Assembly (NCBI GenBank): GCA_964243295.1
Contig: CAXTEJ010000088.1
Span: 1-8,430 of the forward strand
Length of the DNA: 8,430 nt
From: CAXTEJ01 sp964243295
Lineage (GTDB): Bacteria; Actinomycetota; Actinomycetes; Actinomycetales; Angustibacteraceae
Direction of reading: 5' to 3'
Each line of letters opens with the position of its first letter. Within the stretch, counting starts at the first letter, position 1. Below, in pieces: positions 1 through 5,994 of this stretch. A program made the position numbers and the translations under genes. The notes under the pieces are model-generated. The model had not been told where the DNA came from, made no database searches, and was given only the letters and a program-made list of their open reading frames with translations.

Positions 1-59
1 AACTGCCCGGCACCGACCGGTCCGACGTCCCGCACGACCGCCGTCCCGAAGGAGCACCC

Positions 60-1211
60 ATGAGCAGCACGGCCGTGACCAGTGCCCGGCCGGCGGCGCC
101 CCGCAGGAGCGGCGTCGGCGGCGGCGGCGGCAAGGGGATCCGCGCCAGGGAGGGCCGCGCCGGCTGGCTCTTCGTCTCGCCGATGGTCCTCATCCTGGGC
201 GCGTTCATGCTCGTGCCCATCGTGATGGCCATCTGGGTGAGCCTGCTGGAGTGGAACGGCCAGGGCAGCCCGTTCGCGGGCGGCGCCAAGTTCGTCGGCC
301 TGCACAACTACGAGTCGCTGCTGACCGTGGACGGCCTGGCGCGCAAGGACTTCATGACCTCCCTGCGCAACACGTTCTACTACGTGATGTTCGTCGTGCC
401 GCTGCAGACGATGCTCTCGCTGTTCCTCGCCGTCGTCGTGAACCAGCGCTACCTCAAGGGTCGCGGCTTCTTCCGCACGGCGTTCTACTTCCCGTCGGTG
501 ACCAGCTCGGTTGCCATCACGATCGTGTTCCTGTTCCTGTTCCAGAACACCGGTGCCATCAACAAGCTGCTGTCGTTCGTCGGCATCCAGGGACCGCAGT
601 GGTTCGCCGACCCCCGCGGGCTGTTCCAGGTGGCGGCCGACAAGCTCGGCCTCGTCGGCCTGGCGGATCCTCCGGCTGCGCTGGTGAACCACGGGTTCCT
701 CGGCCTCGGCTGGTGGGACTGGCTCTCCGGACCGTCGGTCGCGCTGATGGCCGTGGTGTTCCTCGTGGTGTGGACGACGGCCGGCACGTTCATGCTCATG
801 TTCCTCGCCGCGCTGCAGGACATCCCGGTGGAGGTCGAGGAGGCCGCGCTGCTCGACGGCGCCGGCCCTTGGCAGAAGTTCCGGTACGTCACGCTGCCGC
901 AGCTGCGGCCGGTGCTGTTCCTCGTGCTGACCCTCGGGCTCATCGGCACCTGGCAGGTCTTCGACCAGGTCTACCTGCTCGGTGGCGGCAACCCGGCCAA
1001 GACGACGCTCACCCCGGCCTTCCTCAGCTACAAGACCGGCTTCCGTGACTTCAACTACGGCAACGGGGCGGCGATCGCGTTCATGCTCTTCGTGATCATC
1101 CTGGTGATGACCGGCATCCAGCGCTACGTCCTGCGCGACAAGGACGCCGTCGCCGAGCGCCGAGCGGCGCGACTCATCACCGCCCGCGCCGGCGCAGGGC
1201 GGTCGCAGTGA
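60..1211 (+). CDS. CUT1-type sugar ABC transporter permease, MalF-like
   Basis: Inner-membrane permease subunit of a carbohydrate ABC importer, expected to pair with the next gene product. The 383-residue protein has a long basic and glycine-rich cytoplasmic N-terminus (residues 1-35), a first membrane segment at about 38-61, and further hydrophobic segments near 105-127, 142-162, 226-250, 284-300 and 336-355. The ABC-permease EAA loop, which docks on the ATPase, is clear at 258-284 (EEAALLDGAG, then VTLPQLRP). The ATG start has an AAGGAG ribosome site at 49-54, 5 nt away. The family is usually near 300 residues. The extra length is the N-terminus plus an insertion at about 170-225, between membrane segments. 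The stop overlaps the next start (GTGA at 1208-1211). The substrate cannot be read from the sequence. The binding-protein gene is probably upstream of the window; bases 1-59 show nothing else. Confidence 0.95.
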   Translation: MSSTAVTSARPAAPRRSGVGGGGGKGIRAREGRAGWLFVSPMVLILGAFMLVPIVMAIWVSLLEWNGQGSPFAGGAKFVGLHNYESLLTVDGLARKDFMTSLRNTFYYVMFVVPLQTMLSLFLAVVVNQRYLKGRGFFRTAFYFPSVTSSVAITIVFLFLFQNTGAINKLLSFVGIQGPQWFADPRGLFQVAADKLGLVGLADPPAALVNHGFLGLGWWDWLSGPSVALMAVVFLVVWTTAGTFMLMFLAALQDIPVEVEEAALLDGAGPWQKFRYVTLPQLRPVLFLVLTLGLIGTWQVFDQVYLLGGGNPAKTTLTPAFLSYKTGFRDFNYGNGAAIAFMLFVIILVMTGIQRYVLRDKDAVAERRAARLITARAGAGRSQ

Positions 1212-2122
1212 GCACCGCAGCCGAGCTCGGCAGCCGTACGGCCGCCCCGGGGCCGACGTCCAGGCCCCCTGTCGAGCCGGTCGCCCGCAGCGGTCCGTCC
1301 AGGCGCCTGCTGGGCTACGCCCTGCTCGTGGTGCTCGCCCTCGTCTACGTCGTGCCGTTCGCGATCCAGATCGCGACGTCGTTCAAGACCGACCCCGACG
1401 CCGCGGCGCGGCCGCTGTCGCTGGTGCCCAACCCCTTCACGCTCGAGGCGTGGCGCCGGCTGTTCGACGGTGGCGCGGGCAACTACCCGCTCTACCTGTT
1501 CAACTCGGTGTTCGTCACCGTCTCGGTGACCGCGGGCCGCGTGTTCTTCGACTCCCTCGCCGGCTACGCCCTCTCGCGCCTGCAGTTCCGCGGCCGACGG
1601 TCGCTGTTCAACGCCGTGCTCGCCGTGATGGCCGTGCCGGGCGTCGTGCTGCTGATCCCGAAGTTCTTGGTGCTCAAGCAGATCGGGTTCTACGACCAGT
1701 ACAGCGGCATGATCGTGCCGCTGCTCGTCGACGCCGCCGGCGTCTTCATCATGAAGCAGTTCTTCGACTCGATCCCGGTCGCCGTCGAGGAGGCCGCGCG
1801 CATCGACGGCGCCGGCATCTTCCGCACCTTCTGGTCGGTGGTGCTGCCCATGGCACGACCAGCGCTGATCACGCTGACGATCCTGTCGTTCCAGGGCTCG
1901 TGGAACGAGTTCACCCACTTCCTGGTCTCGACCGAGAGCGACGAGAAGCAGACGATCATCCTGGCGCTGGCCCGGCTGGCGTCTGGGCAGCTCGGGGCCG
2001 GCTCCCAGTTCCCGCTCAAGCTCGCGGCGGCGCTGGTCGCCACGATCCCGGTGGCCATCGTGTTCTTCATCTTCCAGCGCCGGCTGGTGTCGGGCGCCAA
2101 CGAGGGCGGCGTCAAGGGGTGA
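1208..2122 (+). CDS. CUT1-type sugar ABC transporter permease, MalG-like
   Basis: Second permease subunit of the same carbohydrate importer. Of 304 residues, about 33 form a proline-rich cytoplasmic lead. Membrane segments follow at about 34-56, 97-120, 134-153, 165-183, 218-230 and 270-289. The SFKT after the first helix and the EAA loop at 193-219 (VEEAARIDGAG, then VVLPMARPAL) are typical of MalG-type subunits. The length is close to the family norm. The GTG start at 1208 shares bases with the TGA of the upstream permease, so the two are probably translationally coupled and made in equal amounts. No ATP-binding subunit follows. Instead the gene ends 11 bp inside a convergent gene. In actinobacteria such importers often share one ATPase encoded elsewhere, which I infer here. 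The sugar is unknown. Confidence 0.95.
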   Translation: MSTAAELGSRTAAPGPTSRPPVEPVARSGPSRRLLGYALLVVLALVYVVPFAIQIATSFKTDPDAAARPLSLVPNPFTLEAWRRLFDGGAGNYPLYLFNSVFVTVSVTAGRVFFDSLAGYALSRLQFRGRRSLFNAVLAVMAVPGVVLLIPKFLVLKQIGFYDQYSGMIVPLLVDAAGVFIMKQFFDSIPVAVEEAARIDGAGIFRTFWSVVLPMARPALITLTILSFQGSWNEFTHFLVSTESDEKQTIILALARLASGQLGAGSQFPLKLAAALVATIPVAIVFFIFQRRLVSGANEGGVKG

Positions 2123-2552
2123 GCCGCCCGGCGGCGAGCACGAGCGCGAGCACCGCGCCGGCCGTGGCGGTCACCACCCGCACCTCGTCCACGCGCAGCA
2201 GCCGGCGGTGCGCGGCCGCGTCCCAGCCGCGGCTGAGCCGGCCGTGCACCGGAACCGCGAACAGCCCGGTCGTCGCGAGCAGCACGGCAAGAGCCGCGAC
2301 GGCGCCGGCCCGCGCCGCGACGGCCACCTCGTCGGTGAGCGCCAGCCAGCCGGTCGTCAGCACGAGGGCCGCGAACAGCGGGCCGACCAGGTAGGTGACC
2401 CGCCGCTGGTAGGCCTCCAGGTAGGGGCCGAACGGCGCGCCGGGCACCTCGGCGAGCTGCGGGTAGGCGACGACGCGGATCGTCCACTGGAAGCCGGCGT
2501 AGGCGCAGGTGGCGGCGAGGTAGGCGAGCAGGGCGGCGGGCACGCCTGCCAT
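2112..2552 (-). CDS. Small four-helix integral membrane protein, possibly DUF1772-like
   Basis: A 146-residue, strongly hydrophobic protein with predicted membrane helices at about 4-24, 52-72, 78-101 and 126-143. It has no signal peptide cleavage pattern. The segment VPVHGRLSRGW at 100-110, followed by a basic HRRLLR at 115-120 before the last helix, resembles DUF1772-type membrane proteins. That resemblance is from memory and weak, and no function can be assigned. The start is the ATG at 2552-2550. The reading frame continues upstream, but that part reads as low-complexity sequence antisense to the DUF2071 gene, so I exclude it. The ribosome site is poor. The 3' end overlaps the permease gene tail-to-tail by 11 bp, and only 82 bp separate its start from the divergent DUF2071 gene. 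That gap must carry both promoters; I see no convincing -10/-35 pair in it. Confidence 0.72.
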   Translation of the reverse strand: MAGVPAALLAYLAATCAYAGFQWTIRVVAYPQLAEVPGAPFGPYLEAYQRRVTYLVGPLFAALVLTTGWLALTDEVAVAARAGAVAALAVLLATTGLFAVPVHGRLSRGWDAAAHRRLLRVDEVRVVTATAGAVLALVLAAGRLTP

Positions 2553-2634
2553 GGTGCCCACCGGCGACCGGCGGTGCGTCGATCGCGTCGCCCCGGTGCG
2601 CGGTCCGAGACCGGTGAGGGGGAGGCTGATGGGC

Positions 2635-3396
2635 ATGGACGACGTCACGGCGCAGTCGGTCACCGCCCCCGCGCCGCGGCTCGACCGGCCGCAGATCATG
2701 GGGCAGCGGTGGGCCGACCTCACCTTCCTGCACTGGCGGGTCGACCCCGCGCTGGTCGCGCCGCTGCTCCCCGCCGGCACCCGTCCCGACGTGCACGACG
2801 GGTCGACGTGGGTGGGGCTCGTGCCGTTCCGCATGGTCGGGGCGGGCGTCGGGCGCGGCCCGGCGGTGCCCTGGCTCGGCACGTTCGCCGAGACCAACGT
2901 GCGGTTGTACTCCGTCGACGAGACCGGACGCCGGGGCGTCGTCTTCCGCTCGCTGGAGGCCTCACGGCTCGCCGTGGTCGTCGGGGCGAGGCTGGCGTTC
3001 GGGCTGCCGTACGAGTGGGCGCGCATGCGCATCACCCGGCACGACGGCCTGCTCTCCTACGAGACGCGCCGGCGCGCGCCCGGGCCGCGGGGAGCGGGCG
3101 GTCGGGTCGTCGTCCGGCCGGGGGAGGCGCTGACGACCGACCCGCTCGGGGCGTTCCTCACCGCGCGGTGGGGGCTGCACACGCGCTTCGGCGGCCGCAC
3201 CCTCTACGTGCCCAACCACCACGGGCCGTGGCCGCTGCGCAGCGCCGAGCTGGTCGAGCTGGACGACACGCTCGTCGCCGCGGCGGGGCTCCCGACGCTC
3301 GCGGGGCGGCCGCCGGACTCGGTGCTGTACTCCGACGGCGTGCGCACGGTCTTCGGCCTGCCCTACGACGCACGGCGCCCGCGCAGCGACACGTAG
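2635..3396 (+). CDS. DUF2071 (YqjF-type) family protein
   Basis: A soluble 253-residue protein of the DUF2071/YqjF family, whose biochemical role is not established. The diagnostic N-terminal part is present at about 28-67: WADLTFLHWRVDP, the LLPAG turn, then the GSTWVGLVPFRM strand. Further family-like features are ETNVRLYS at 86-93, the FGLPYEWARM strand at 122-131, and the C-terminal DSVLYSDGVRTVFG at 228-241. Two ATGs compete. The ATG at 2635 lies 9 nt after GGAGG at 2621-2625; the ATG at 2629 lies 3 nt after it but 9 nt after a weaker GAGG at 2616-2619. I prefer 2635; the difference is two residues. A still earlier in-frame ATG at 2551 would add an arginine-rich stretch unlike the family. 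The pseudo-Fic gene starts 21 bp after its stop, so co-transcription is likely. Confidence 0.88.
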   Translation: MDDVTAQSVTAPAPRLDRPQIMGQRWADLTFLHWRVDPALVAPLLPAGTRPDVHDGSTWVGLVPFRMVGAGVGRGPAVPWLGTFAETNVRLYSVDETGRRGVVFRSLEASRLAVVVGARLAFGLPYEWARMRITRHDGLLSYETRRRAPGPRGAGGRVVVRPGEALTTDPLGAFLTARWGLHTRFGGRTLYVPNHHGPWPLRSAELVELDDTLVAAAGLPTLAGRPPDSVLYSDGVRTVFGLPYDARRPRSDT

Positions 3397-3417
3397 GGTC
3401 GCCCGCGTGAGGCAGCC

Positions 3418-4251
3418 GTGAGCAGCGACCCCCTCGGCCGGCTGGCCGACCTCCCGGGGGTCGCCGAGGCCGTCGCCGCCGCGCGCGAGGCGTGCACGCA
3501 GCTGCGCTGGCACGAGGCGCTGCGCCGCCGCACCAGCTGGGCCGCGGCCGAGGCCACCGCCCGCGCCGCCCGCGAGAGCGCGGTGATGGAGGGCGCCGAG
3601 CTGCCGCTGGACGTGGTGCGCGACGTGCTGCGCGGCGCCCGCCCGGCCCCGCCGGACGCCGCCGGCCGCACCGTCAGCGGTGCGCTGCGAGCGACGGTCG
3701 AGGCCGGTGCCCTCGGTGACGCCGTCCGCCGCTCGCCGCTGCGGGCGCTCGCGCGGCTGCACACCGCTGCAGCCGCCGGTCTGCTGCCCGACGACGCGCT
3801 CGGCCGGCCCCGGTCGGACGGCGAGCGCCCGCGCGACCTCGCCGGCCCGGGCGAGCCGCCGACGGGTGCTCACCTGCGGGAGCGGCTGGCGGGGCTCGCG
3901 GCGCTGATGGCGTCCTCGCCCGACGTGCCGGCCCTGGTCGTCGCCGGCCTGGTGCACGCCGAGGTGCTCGCGATCCGGCCGTTCGTCGTCGGCAACGGCG
4001 TCGTGGCCCGCGCGCTGTTCCGCGCCGCGGTCGTCGAGCGCGGCCTCGACCCCACGGCCGTCGCCGTGCCGGAGGCCGGTTTCACCCGGCTCGGCCTGCC
4101 GGCGTACGCGACCGCGGTGACGTCGTACGCGACGGGGACGCCGGAGGGTGTGGCGGCCTGGCTGGTGCACTGCGCGGACGCCGTGCTGATCGGCGCGCAG
4201 GAGGGGCAGGCGGTCGCCGACGCGGTGCTGGCCGGTCGGCTCGGCGGCTGA
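3418..4251 (+). CDS. Fic-fold protein with degenerate catalytic motif (pseudo-Fic)
   Basis: A 277-residue protein with Fic/Doc architecture. Active Fic enzymes transfer AMP or another nucleotide moiety to proteins, using HPFx(D/E)GN(G/K)RxxR. Here the corresponding stretch at 187-198 reads RPFVVGNGVVAR. The catalytic His is Arg187, the acidic metal ligand is Val191 and the first Arg is Val195. The anion-binding GNG (192-194) and the last Arg198 remain. An (S/T)xxxE(G/N) inhibitory helix motif, SAVMEG, is visible at 54-59, as in Fic proteins with an N-terminal inhibitory helix. A LARLH helix lies at 111-115. I infer loss of ordinary AMPylation; a nucleotide- or protein-binding role remains possible. 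From memory, actinobacterial relatives near tad genes share RPFxxGNG, which I cannot verify here. The GTG start has GAGG at 3409-3412, 5 nt upstream. The gene ends 3 bp from a convergent gene. Confidence 0.85.
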   Translation: MSSDPLGRLADLPGVAEAVAAAREACTQLRWHEALRRRTSWAAAEATARAARESAVMEGAELPLDVVRDVLRGARPAPPDAAGRTVSGALRATVEAGALGDAVRRSPLRALARLHTAAAAGLLPDDALGRPRSDGERPRDLAGPGEPPTGAHLRERLAGLAALMASSPDVPALVVAGLVHAEVLAIRPFVVGNGVVARALFRAAVVERGLDPTAVAVPEAGFTRLGLPAYATAVTSYATGTPEGVAAWLVHCADAVLIGAQEGQAVADAVLAGRLGG

Positions 4252-4254
4252 GCG

Positions 4255-5265
4255 TCAGCCGCAGCTGCGCACCATCGCCGCCGACACCAGCGCGGTCATG
4301 TCGACCTCGACCTGCTCCTGGCCCCCTGTGCGCAGCGCGGTGCCGGCGATGGTGAGGGTGGCGAGGTCGAGGCGCTGCACGTCCTGCAGCTCGGCCACGC
4401 AGCCGTGCGACACCAGCCGGAGCCGGACGATCAGCCGGTCGTTGGGTCGGATGGTGGTCGGCAGCAGCGGCCGGGTGACGACCTCCAGCACGCGGCCGTC
4501 GCGGTAGGGGAACAGGCCCTGCTCGGGCAGGCTGACGCGCAGCGGGTCGGCCGTGAGGTTCGACAGCTGCAGGGCCGGCAGCTGCACCGTGCCGACGAGC
4601 GAGGCGCTGAGGGCCGAGCTGTTGCTGCGACGGGGGCACAGCCGGTCGCTCGGGCGGCCGCCGTCCGGCATCGTGACCGCGGTGGTGTGCTCGACGCCAT
4701 CCTCGGTGGTCACGCCGATCCGCGGGGTGAGCACCCGGCCGACCCGGCAGTCGACCGACGTGCGCACCAGCACCGTGACGCTGTCGCCCGCGGGCAGCCA
4801 GGACTCGCCGAGCACCTGGACCGTCGCCGTGCGCGTGCCGGGGGAGCCGGGCCCGGCCTGGCCGAGGCGCACGGGCCTCGGGCCGAGGTTGGTGACCCTG
4901 ACGTCGAGCTGGGCGCCGAGCCCGATCGCCAGCTCGTACGGCGTCTCACCGACCGCCTGCGCGGCGACGGCGAGCGTGGCGGCGGCGCGCCGGTCCTCCG
5001 CGATGGTGGCGCTGCGGCGTCCGATGACACCCCCGGCGACCGCGGCGACGACGACCGCCACCAGCAGCAGCCGCAGCAGCGTGCGCCGCTCGCGCAGCAG
5101 CGCTCGGCCGGACGACGTCACCGCGCCGGGCCGTCCGGCGTCCAGCTCGACCGGCGAGGGGGCGTCGACGTCGTCCAGCTCGACGACATCGGCCACCGGT
5201 GAGGACCCGGGCACGCGACCGGCCGTCGGCGCCTGGCCGCGCGAGTCGATCACCTCGAAGCCCAT
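4255..5265 (-). CDS. Membrane-anchored protein with two tandem beta-type extracytoplasmic domains
   Basis: Not assigned to a named family. The 336-residue protein has an acidic, proline-containing cytoplasmic tail (1-55), a basic stop (RERR, 58-61), one membrane helix at about 63-82, and an extracytoplasmic part made of two similar domains (about 112-210 and 222-336). Each domain starts with a beta-strand and Asn turn (LDVRVTNLGPRPVRL at 120-134; LQLSNLTADPLRV at 232-244). Each then has a hydrophobic strand leading to a central cysteine (Cys173, Cys289) and ends with a second cysteine (Cys210, Cys335). These are the only four cysteines, so one disulfide per domain is likely. The pattern suggests Ig-like or DUF11-like beta-sandwiches, possibly binding surface or envelope partners. 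The ATG at 5265 is preceded on its strand by AGGTGA, 9 nt away. It converges on the pseudo-Fic gene with a 3-bp gap. Confidence 0.85.
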   Translation of the reverse strand: MGFEVIDSRGQAPTAGRVPGSSPVADVVELDDVDAPSPVELDAGRPGAVTSSGRALLRERRTLLRLLLVAVVVAAVAGGVIGRRSATIAEDRRAAATLAVAAQAVGETPYELAIGLGAQLDVRVTNLGPRPVRLGQAGPGSPGTRTATVQVLGESWLPAGDSVTVLVRTSVDCRVGRVLTPRIGVTTEDGVEHTTAVTMPDGGRPSDRLCPRRSNSSALSASLVGTVQLPALQLSNLTADPLRVSLPEQGLFPYRDGRVLEVVTRPLLPTTIRPNDRLIVRLRLVSHGCVAELQDVQRLDLATLTIAGTALRTGGQEQVEVDMTALVSAAMVRSCG

Positions 5266-5407
5266 GCCCCAGTCTCACCTCGGCGCGACGGCGGCACCAC
5301 CGGCAGCAGTCGAGGTCGGTCGATCCGGCCCTCGGATCAGGTCGGCGCGGATCGCCGACGCCGGGCCTGCGGTCGCCGACGCCACCGCGGGCGTGGCCGG
5401 GCAGCAC

Positions 5408-5437
5408 GACGGCGCCCCGCCGAGGCGGGGCGCCGTC
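5408..5437. terminator. Perfect 13-bp stem-loop, candidate intrinsic terminator
   Basis: GACGGCGCCCCGC at 5408-5420 is exactly complementary to 5425-5437, with the four-base loop CGAG. There is no U-tract on either side, as is common for actinobacterial terminators. It lies between two divergent genes, 143 bp ahead of the minus-strand gene start, so it does not end any gene seen here. It could end a small transcript from the 5440-5600 segment on the minus strand, or act in the leader of the gene at 5265. Confidence 0.5.
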
Positions 5438-5604
5438 TGCGCACGGTCACGGGCTACCAAGCGTGCTCGCGTCTCGTCACGACGGGTCGAGCCCGGCGTG
5501 AACGGTCCACCAGTGGACTGCCCGCACGTGGGTACCTGGAGGGCCGTGCTGGGTCGCCAGCGAACCGGCGGCTCGTCCTCCTTGATACTCCTCCTCCACC
5601 CGGA

Positions 5605-5630
5605 TGGGAAGGGCCGTCCGGCCCTTCCCA
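5605..5630. other. Perfect 11-bp stem-loop
   Basis: TGGGAAGGGCC at 5605-5615 pairs exactly with 5620-5630 around the loop GTCC. On the plus strand it follows a pyrimidine-rich segment (5570-5599) containing three TCCTCC-type blocks, and it precedes the probable 6C promoter. It may terminate a plus-strand transcript or insulate the 6C RNA from upstream transcription. No T-run follows, so the assignment is open. Confidence 0.45.
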
Positions 5631-5660
5631 CGATCGGTGTGGCCCCTCGCGCGCGCCGTT

Positions 5661-5689
5661 TTGCTCCTGCGCCGGGCAGGGTCCACACT
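5661..5689 (+). promoter_or_regulatory. Possible promoter of the 6C-type RNA
   Basis: TTGCTC at 5661-5666 and CACACT at 5684-5689 are separated by exactly 17 nt. They match the TTGACA/TANNNT pattern only partly, which is common in actinobacteria. A start about 7 nt downstream would give an RNA of about 92-95 nt ending at the C-loop hairpin, near the size known for mycobacterial 6C (B11) RNA. The position rests on the RNA more than on the boxes. Confidence 0.3.
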
Positions 5690-5695
5690 GGTCGA

Positions 5696-5790
5696 GCCGG
5701 CCCTCGTGGCTGTGCCTGGCGTACCGGCTCATCCCCCCCGAGCCGGAGCGCCTGACGACCCCCGTCGCCCCCCCGACGGGGGTCGTCCCA
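5696..5790 (+). ncRNA. 6C RNA: 6C-type small RNA (two C-loop hairpins)
   Basis: The 6C class is defined by two neighbouring stem-loops whose loops carry six or more cytosines. Hairpin 1 has stem CCGGCTC (5724-5730) with GAGCCGG (5740-5746), a loop of AT plus seven C, and an outer helix GGCG (5718-5721) with CGCC (5749-5752) across a two-base internal loop. Hairpin 2 has a 14-bp perfect stem (5754-5767 with 5774-5787) around a loop of exactly six C. The second stem can also serve as terminator. The class is known from actinomycetes, is linked to partitioning and pilus genes, and in mycobacteria acts in trans by pairing its C-rich loops with G-rich sites on mRNAs. Here a tad operon starts 300 bp downstream on the same strand. 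The 5' end is estimated from a weak promoter and could be off by 10-20 nt. Confidence 0.82.
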
Positions 5791-5801
5791 CGTCCAGGCC
5801 C

Positions 5802-5931
5802 CCCCGCCGTGATCATGCGATCCCGGCCCGCTGCGCACCCCTGGCACCCCCGCCTTGATCATGCGATCCGGCCCGCTGCCGCGCACCCCTGGCAGCCCCG
5901 CCGTGACCATGCGATTCCGGCCCCGCTGCCG
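5802..5931. repeat. Three tandem copies of a 46-48 bp repeat
   Basis: Units lie at 5802-5847, 5848-5895 and 5896-5931, the last one shortened. Each begins CCCCGCC, continues with TGATCATGCGAT (TGACCATGCGAT in the third) and then a CCGGCCCGCTGC-like block. The first two end in GCACCCCTGGCA. Differences between units are single bases and a 2-bp indel. The core contains the palindrome TGATCA in units 1 and 2. The array sits just after the 6C RNA and has no coding potential. It may belong to a dispersed intergenic repeat family. Confidence 0.85.
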
Positions 5932-5955
5932 TGGTCGCGACGCTGACGCGGCCCC

Positions 5956-5994
5956 GCCGTCCACAGGGACGGCCGCCCGTCCCGTCGTCCACAG
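5956..5994. promoter_or_regulatory. Pair of CGTCCACAG motifs with a small hairpin
   Basis: CGTCCACAG occurs at 5958-5966 and again at 5986-5994, 28 bp apart in the same orientation. The first copy lies in a 7-bp hairpin (GCCGTCC at 5956-5962 with GGACGGC at 5967-5973). The motif resembles the actinobacterial DnaA box TTGTCCACA except for its first bases. It is about 100 bp before the Tad operon start and may be a regulator site; no regulator can be named. Confidence 0.3.

Noticed and set aside
1..63. An open plus-strand frame ending at a TGA (61-63) that overlaps the permease ATG, possibly the end of an upstream gene
   Set aside because: Only 20 codons are visible, without recognisable protein character. 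GC-rich DNA lacks stops by chance, so it may equally be a spacer.
112..132. GGC triplet run in the permease N-terminus as a phase-variable repeat
   Set aside because: The repeat unit is a whole codon, so slippage would only change glycine number. It is short and expected in GC-rich coding DNA.
2551..2634. Upstream ATG at 2551 as start of the DUF2071 gene
   Set aside because: It would add an arginine-rich leader unlike the family, lacks a ribosome site, and would overlap the start of the divergent gene.
5460..5560. Possible tRNA-like stretch (GGGTCGAGCCC)
   Set aside because: No acceptor stem, anticodon arm or seven-base T-loop can be formed around it.
5477..5600. Small minus-strand frame beginning at a GTG near 5600 and ending at 5477
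   Set aside because: No ribosome site precedes the GTG, which falls just after a strong hairpin. Not enough to call a gene.
5582..5610. TTGATA as a -35 box or, on the minus strand, TATCAA as a -10 box
   Set aside because: The plus-strand partner at the right spacing is TGGGAA, not a -10. The minus-strand partner TTCCCA lies inside a hairpin stem. Too weak to call.
5802..5931. CRISPR array
   Set aside because: The units repeat over their whole length with no variable spacers, there are only three, and no cas genes are present.
5275..5964. A 229-residue minus-strand open frame across the intergenic region
   Set aside because: It crosses three hairpins, the 6C RNA and the tandem repeat, its composition is low-complexity, and it has no ribosome site.
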